A stretch of 12,500 nucleotides of DNA from Glandiceps talaboti (lineage: Eukaryota > Hemichordata > Enteropneusta > Spengelidae): the NCBI RefSeq assembly GCF_964340395.1, contig NC_135559.1, positions 21,387,121 to 21,399,620 of the forward strand, given 5' to 3'. This document shows, piece after piece, positions 8,800-12,500 of this stretch; position 1 is the first letter of the stretch, and every line of letters begins with the position of its first letter. Under the pieces are notes generated by a model that had not been told where the DNA came from, ran no database searches, and saw only the letters and a program-made list of their open reading frames with translations. The position numbers and the translations under genes are program-made.

Positions 8800-9069
8800 A
8801 TGTTCTTATGTTATTACTCTTGGTGTTACATAATAAAGACCAATCATATAGTATATTCTGTGAGTTGACATAGGACCCTTGTTTATGCGAGGCTGAAAAG
8901 ATAGTGTCATTCAGCTACGGGAACAATTGTTAGCCCTTGAATTGCGAGCTCTACCTTGTGAGAAGTAGGCTAGGGGTCGGTGTTAATAGTTATTCTAGAA
9001 AAGTGAGCATTGGTCTGCTGTAAGCAAGTTCTTTTAGCTCCCAGTGGATACCACAAACTGTATGCGTAC
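8800..9069. other. Non-coding stretch
   Basis: No gene, RNA or repeat recognised beyond the duplicated segment that ends near 8800. Confidence 0.5.
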
Positions 9070-9173
9070 GTAGGCACATGTATGTGTGTGTGCGCGTGTG
9101 CGTGTGCGTTAATGTATGTGCGTGCGTGTGCAAGTGCGTATTATGTATGTATGTATGTATGTATGTATGTATG

Positions 9174-9204
<31 letters not shown>

Positions 9205-9366
9205 TATGTATTTATTTATTTATTTATTCGTTTGTTTTTGGCTGTTTTTGTTTGTTTGTTTGCTTGTTTGTTTGTCTCTCTCTGTGTCTCTCTAGCTATC
9301 TCTTTGCTTCTGCTTATGTTTGTTTGTTTGTTTGTTTGTTTGTTTGTTTGCTGTTTGTTTGTTTGT
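9070..9366. repeat. Chained tetranucleotide arrays (GTGC, GTAT, TTTA, TTTG)
   Basis: A relay of simple repeats: GTGC/GTGT-rich sequence to about 9141, GTAT units from 9142 to about 9203, TTTA units at about 9208-9228, TTTG units at about 9231-9276, a short CT-rich stretch to about 9315, and TTTG again to about 9366. The Cys-Met-Tyr-Val and Lys-Gln-Thr-Asn frames here are not genes. Confidence 0.93.
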
Positions 9367-9772
9367 AGAATATGATGCTTATTCAGTTTAAATATACCAG
9401 GACAAGGCTGAAGGCTAGTCTGACCTTTGACCGATACTATTAACCGTGCATACATGTACAGTTTGTACCTTGTCCTGACTGTGATGTTAGCTTGCGACAT
9501 AAAAATACAAAGCACGTAGTGAAAGACAACACAAATAATAGAGAAACGAAAGAAATCACAATAAGACCACTCATCTGTACTTTTATGCTATAAATCTTGT
9601 TAAGAAGCACCTCCTTTGGAATACTAATTCAGGTCGTTGTCTCCACATACAATAGCTATCAAGATTGATCGCATTTAATAACTTAACCACTTATAACATC
9701 TTGCTACATAGACCTTGTTGCCATAGAGACACAGTATTATAGAGTAAGACAGTGTCGTTGTCGCAGAAAAAG
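9367..9772. other. Non-coding stretch with an inverted repeat
   Basis: This holds 10 bp inverted arms CAGGACAAGG (9398-9407) and CCTTGTCCTG (9468-9477), and between them TGACCTTTGACC at 9421-9432. The segment resembles 11025-11090 (shared blocks TACC-GGACAA, TGACCTTTGAC, AACCG, TGTGATGT), so both may be remnants of one repeat family. No exon seen. Confidence 0.4.
9421..9432 (-). promoter_or_regulatory. DR1-like nuclear receptor motif
   Basis: On the minus strand this reads GGTCAAAGGTCA, matching the direct-repeat-1 arrangement (two AGGTCA half-sites one base apart) bound by the RXR, HNF4 and COUP-TF types. A shorter match, TGACCTTTGAC, occurs at 11044-11054. If these lie in a dispersed repeat, they may be passengers rather than regulatory sites. 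Binding is inference. Confidence 0.3.
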
Positions 9773-9836
9773 TATAAACTAAGTCGACTGTTTGAGAAGC
9801 CCGTTCCTGTCGATCCCTTTGACTTTACTGCTTCAG
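9773..9836 (+). promoter_or_regulatory. Candidate TATA box and non-coding first exon for the 12018 gene
   Basis: TATAAA lies at 9773-9778. A transcript starting about 30 bp later, near 9803, would reach CTTCAG/GTAGGG, a good splice donor with the exon ending at 9836. The acceptor at 12014-12015 starts a coding exon two bases before its ATG and needs exactly such an upstream non-coding exon. Joining them would give CAG-GT-ATGG, with G at -3 and +4 of the start codon. The pairing is inferred from signal order; other donors exist in the 2.2 kb between. Confidence 0.25.
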
Positions 9837-10368
9837 GTAGGGTTATTTTCAATTGTACACCTTGTGAATGTATCTTTGGTGAAAGTTAGTGACTATATGA
9901 ACTACAAAATGTACGTGTATGCGTATATAAACAATGTCTGTTGACAATGCCGTGTTATCGGAGTTTAGAATGTAGATTGATGGGGTTCAATTCGGACTCC
10001 TTTAAAAGTTTTCAGAACTGATCTGTAACCACCTGTACGGTCTGTACATAAAATGAAGAACTGTCGTTAAAATCTATGTTTATTTACGACAAATACACTA
10101 TGAAACATTGTTTACAACGACATTTAATCTTTTCGTACAGTTTTGCCCCCCCCCCTCCAAGCAACTGGACTACATCACCACTGCAAAGTCTTATATATTC
10201 GTAACTTCACGGCCATGTTAAAACAGAAATGAATCACTAGACCCCGTGTGTTTATCAGCCCTGTTAACACCAATTTGAACCGTCCATAAAGTATATAAAT
10301 GGCGTACTAAAATCCAATGCACGTATACGTATAGTAGAAGGGGTGTACACATGCATTGTGAAATTGTT

Positions 10369-10386
10369 TACTGGTATATACCAGTA
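10369..10386. repeat. 18 bp perfect palindrome
   Basis: TACTGGTATATACCAGTA is its own reverse complement with no loop. It lacks the core of the palindromes at 5400 and 8263 and has no clear flanking duplication, so it is probably unrelated. It could be a dimeric protein site or chance in AT-rich DNA. Confidence 0.6.
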
Positions 10387-10578
10387 TATGTGTCGCATTA
10401 GTTTGCTTTTCGTCAACGTGTTGGAGTCAGTGACCCATGTTTTGACGTTTACTATTGATTTCCTAACATAGTAATAAGCATATAGCAATACAGTTATATA
10501 TTGTTTTCCCCTTCTCACCTTGATTGGACTTGAATCCCATGCCATCTATAGCTCTAAGTCGTTGTCACGCCCCCCTTA

Positions 10579-10594
10579 CCCCCCCCCCCCCCCC
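10579..10594. repeat. 16-base poly(C) run
   Basis: Uninterrupted run of C, preceded by another short C run at about 10570-10575. Such runs are prone to slippage and to sequencing length errors. Confidence 0.9.
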
Positions 10595-12017
10595 GACATT
10601 CATAACCATAAGTCACACCAATTTGAATCCCCATTCCAGCTGTCAGATTGGAAATGTAAGCGTTTATGTATTCAATGCATGATGATGAATTTGCATATAT
10701 GTAGGATCATTTTGCACTCAGGTGAAAGTACTGACACGGTCAGATCATCTCGAATTTAAAAGGACAGCCTTTAGACCTTTCACCATTTCCCCAGACGTGT
10801 GTGCTATATATATGCCATTGCTACATCCCCCGAGAGTTTGATCATGTATGTGACTGTTTCGACCCATTGTCATTCACAATGATAAGGTTTTTTTTTTACA
10901 TACTTTATCACCTATATGTCGAAATACAACAATGAATGGGTATATACATGTACATATGTATTCAAAATATCTTCATGGTGACGTATAAGCATGACGAAAG
11001 CAATGACACGGTCAAGGTGAATTTACCGGGACAATGTCCTGTATGACCTTTGACATTGAACCGTTTCATGATTGTGATGTGAGAATGTTGAAATGAAGTT
11101 GTAACTTACTAGACAAGTCAACCTCAGACCACCACAATTTGGTTATCTATGGGTCAGCTTATCATTTCAATTGAAGGAAATATATTGAGATGCATGCATA
11201 CAAGATCTAGCGTGTTAGTAGACAATGCTAGCTACTAGTTAATATACGTATGAGCATAATCGGAACCACACAATTTTTTTTAGGCCTTAATCAATGGACA
11301 GCTTTAGGATTTGATCCCACCGCTGCCACAACCTCTATAATTTTAAAGGCATTGGTTGTTTTTTTCCAATACTACTACCAATGTAAAGTGAATTGACGTG
11401 GAGGTACTGCGTTAATAAGTTTCCGTGGTTGACTAATTAGCATTGCTGACTGCTGGAACTTCCAAAGGTTTTGGATGCACTACCGGCATTATTGCCTGGA
11501 ACTGAGGTCACCGTCCCCGCTCTGTCACATTGTCATCAGTATCTTACCACACTCATCACCCTTCACTCCATTAGACCGACCCATCTCCTCACATGTATTA
11601 CAACAATCAAATTGTTTCACTGATATGGTTGTCAGCAGTGATTTGACTGATATGTTGCCATATTACAATACAATGGTGGCAGTGGTGGGATCTAGTAGCT
11701 ATGGAATGTGTGACACCATTGATGTCAAAATCACAAATAAATGCATAATGCAAAGTTAGATAACTCATTGAGTCAAAGTTAACATGTATCCCCTTATTCC
11801 ATTTCTTAAAAAATAGACCTTCCCATGAGCCGATTTGTAAAATGTGCCTCACCCCATCCTTTATTTGACATCCTTGAAATTACCGAGGACTCCATAAGTT
11901 CTTAATGTAATGATTAAGATAGCATTACTTTTGATAACCAAATGTTAATGTCCCTGTACATATTAACTCACCATTATTCTCTGTAACATATGATATATTT
12001 TTTCAACGAAATTAGGT

Positions 12018-12274
12018 ATGGCTTTACAACCACCACCAGACATCAATGAAATACCAGCTGATCAAACCTTTGACCCTACTACATACCAGTATCCCCAGTC
12101 ATCATACCCCGGCCAACCAGATGCCAACAAACCATACCACGATCAGCCTGGTGGTGGCTATCCCCCACCATACCAATCATTACCAGGACAAGTACAGCCA
12201 TATTACCAGCAGCAACCATCACAGTTACACGTCCAACAACAAAACACGGTGGTCGTTTTAAACCAACAGCAACA
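12018..12274 (+). CDS. First coding exon of a Pro/Gln/Tyr-rich protein with a PPPY motif (partial)
   Basis: The exon begins after the acceptor TTAG at 12015, with ATG two bases in, and ends at 12274 before GTAAGTATG, a near-ideal donor. It encodes 85 full codons plus two bases (phase 2). The frame would read TAA at 12276, but that stop is inside the donor and would be spliced out. Visible: N-terminal PPPDINEIP, about 16 Pro, 19 Gln and 8 Tyr overall, PGGGY at 44-48, a PPPY motif at 49-52 (the type bound by WW domains of NEDD4-like ubiquitin ligases), and a hydrophobic NTVVVL at 76-81. No signal peptide or membrane segment is in this exon. A proline-rich PPxY head ending in a TVVV-type stretch just before the next domain is typical of small membrane-associated families such as LITAF, PLAC8/cornifelin, CYSTM and BRI3. 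I cannot tell which, since the diagnostic part lies beyond the window. Real exon: fairly sure. Family: a guess. Confidence 0.72.
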
Positions 12275-12500
12275 GTAAGTATGTTTATAGATAGGTTAAC
12301 AATATGAACTTCCCTTTTATCCAGAATAGTACGTAGAAGAATGTTTTCATCAAAATGTGAAGAAGATATTGATAACATTGGGTATGATTATTACTGAGCG
12401 ATATAAATAAACAAGAATACCCTTACAATGTAGAATACAGACAGTCAGCAATACTGAAACCATGGTTCTTGATTGACAACAACAACAACAACAACAACAA
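12275..12500 (+). other. Start of the following intron
   Basis: The stretch starts with the donor GTAAGTATG and holds no further coding signal. The window ends before any acceptor for the next exon. It closes in the AAC repeat at 12475-12500. Confidence 0.55.
12475..12500. repeat. (AAC)n trinucleotide microsatellite, cut by the window end
   Basis: At least eight AAC units run to the last base of the window, so the full length is unknown. Confidence 0.9.

Larger units (their letters stand above)
9837..12015. other. Non-coding stretch, probably in part intron of the 12018 gene
   Basis: About 2.2 kb with no supportable exon. Frames at 10264-10545, 10520-10759 and 11475-11759 show no family features. 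It holds C runs at about 10146-10155 and 10579-10594 (16 C), an 18 bp perfect palindrome at 10369-10386, a DR1-like motif at 11044-11054, and a 13-base direct repeat (ACACCAATTTGAA at 10267 and 10615). It ends in the acceptor tract ATATATTTTTTCAAC...TTAG at 12015. Confidence 0.45.

Noticed and set aside
9565-9573. AGACCACTC match to the hairpin core
   Set aside because: No inverted partner nearby; a nine-base match is expected by chance.
10526-10538. tRNA T-arm-like sequence (minus GGGATTCAAGTCC)
   Set aside because: No A-box at the right distance and no cloverleaf could be drawn; not called as a tRNA or SINE.
10267-10627. 13-base direct repeat ACACCAATTTGAA at 10267 and 10615
   Set aside because: Flanks do not align, so it is too short to claim a repeat family.
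11122-11135. Third copy of the CTCAGACCAC core
   Set aside because: Only the left half is present; there is no AGTGGTCT partner and no flanking duplication, so it is not counted as an element.
11475-11759. Plus-strand frame of 94 codons
   Set aside because: No recognisable domain, an overlapping minus-strand frame of similar length, and ordinary composition; likely chance.

Overview
The window looks like nuclear DNA from an animal, most likely a marine invertebrate (mollusc- or lancelet-like). It is AT-rich and mostly non-coding, with long tetranucleotide and dinucleotide microsatellites, a short minisatellite, GT-AG splice signals, and an animal-type Golgi glycosyltransferase. The phylum cannot be fixed from the sequence alone. 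Nothing bacterial, phage-like or CRISPR-like is present.

Layout. 1-1000: a mosaic GACA/GACG tetranucleotide array (211-428) and a six-copy ~58 bp minisatellite (620-973). 974-2540: unremarkable non-coding DNA with one CTCF-like motif. 2541-2843: a CpG-rich patch with a TATA-like box, a well-placed ATG and a splice donor, possibly a plus-strand first exon. 2984-4166 (minus): the one complete gene seen, an intronless coding exon for a GT31 beta-1,3-glycosyltransferase, with a splice acceptor just before its ATG and a poly(A) signal just after its stop. 4221-5399: a GT repeat in the presumed 5' intron of that gene, then non-coding DNA. 5400-5437: a 38 bp near-perfect palindrome. 5445-7740: non-coding. 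7741-8056: alternating purine-pyrimidine microsatellite. 8216-8319 and 8736-8799: two diverged copies of one segment, the first carrying a 34 bp hairpin insertion related to the 5400 palindrome. 9070-9366: chained tetranucleotide arrays. 9367-12015: non-coding, with a possible promoter/first exon near 9773-9836 and two nuclear-receptor-type motifs. 12016-12274 (plus): first coding exon of a Pro/Gln/Tyr-rich protein with a PPPY motif, whose gene continues beyond the window.

The two genes are on opposite strands, about 8 kb apart, with no sign that they work together. The most unusual signal is a pair of tiny (34-38 bp) palindromes with a shared core, each flanked by what looks like a 7 bp target-site duplication. 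One of them also has an apparent empty site in the paralogous segment about 500 bp away. This would fit a very small foldback/MITE-type element. The evidence is by eye from two copies and needs a genome-wide count.
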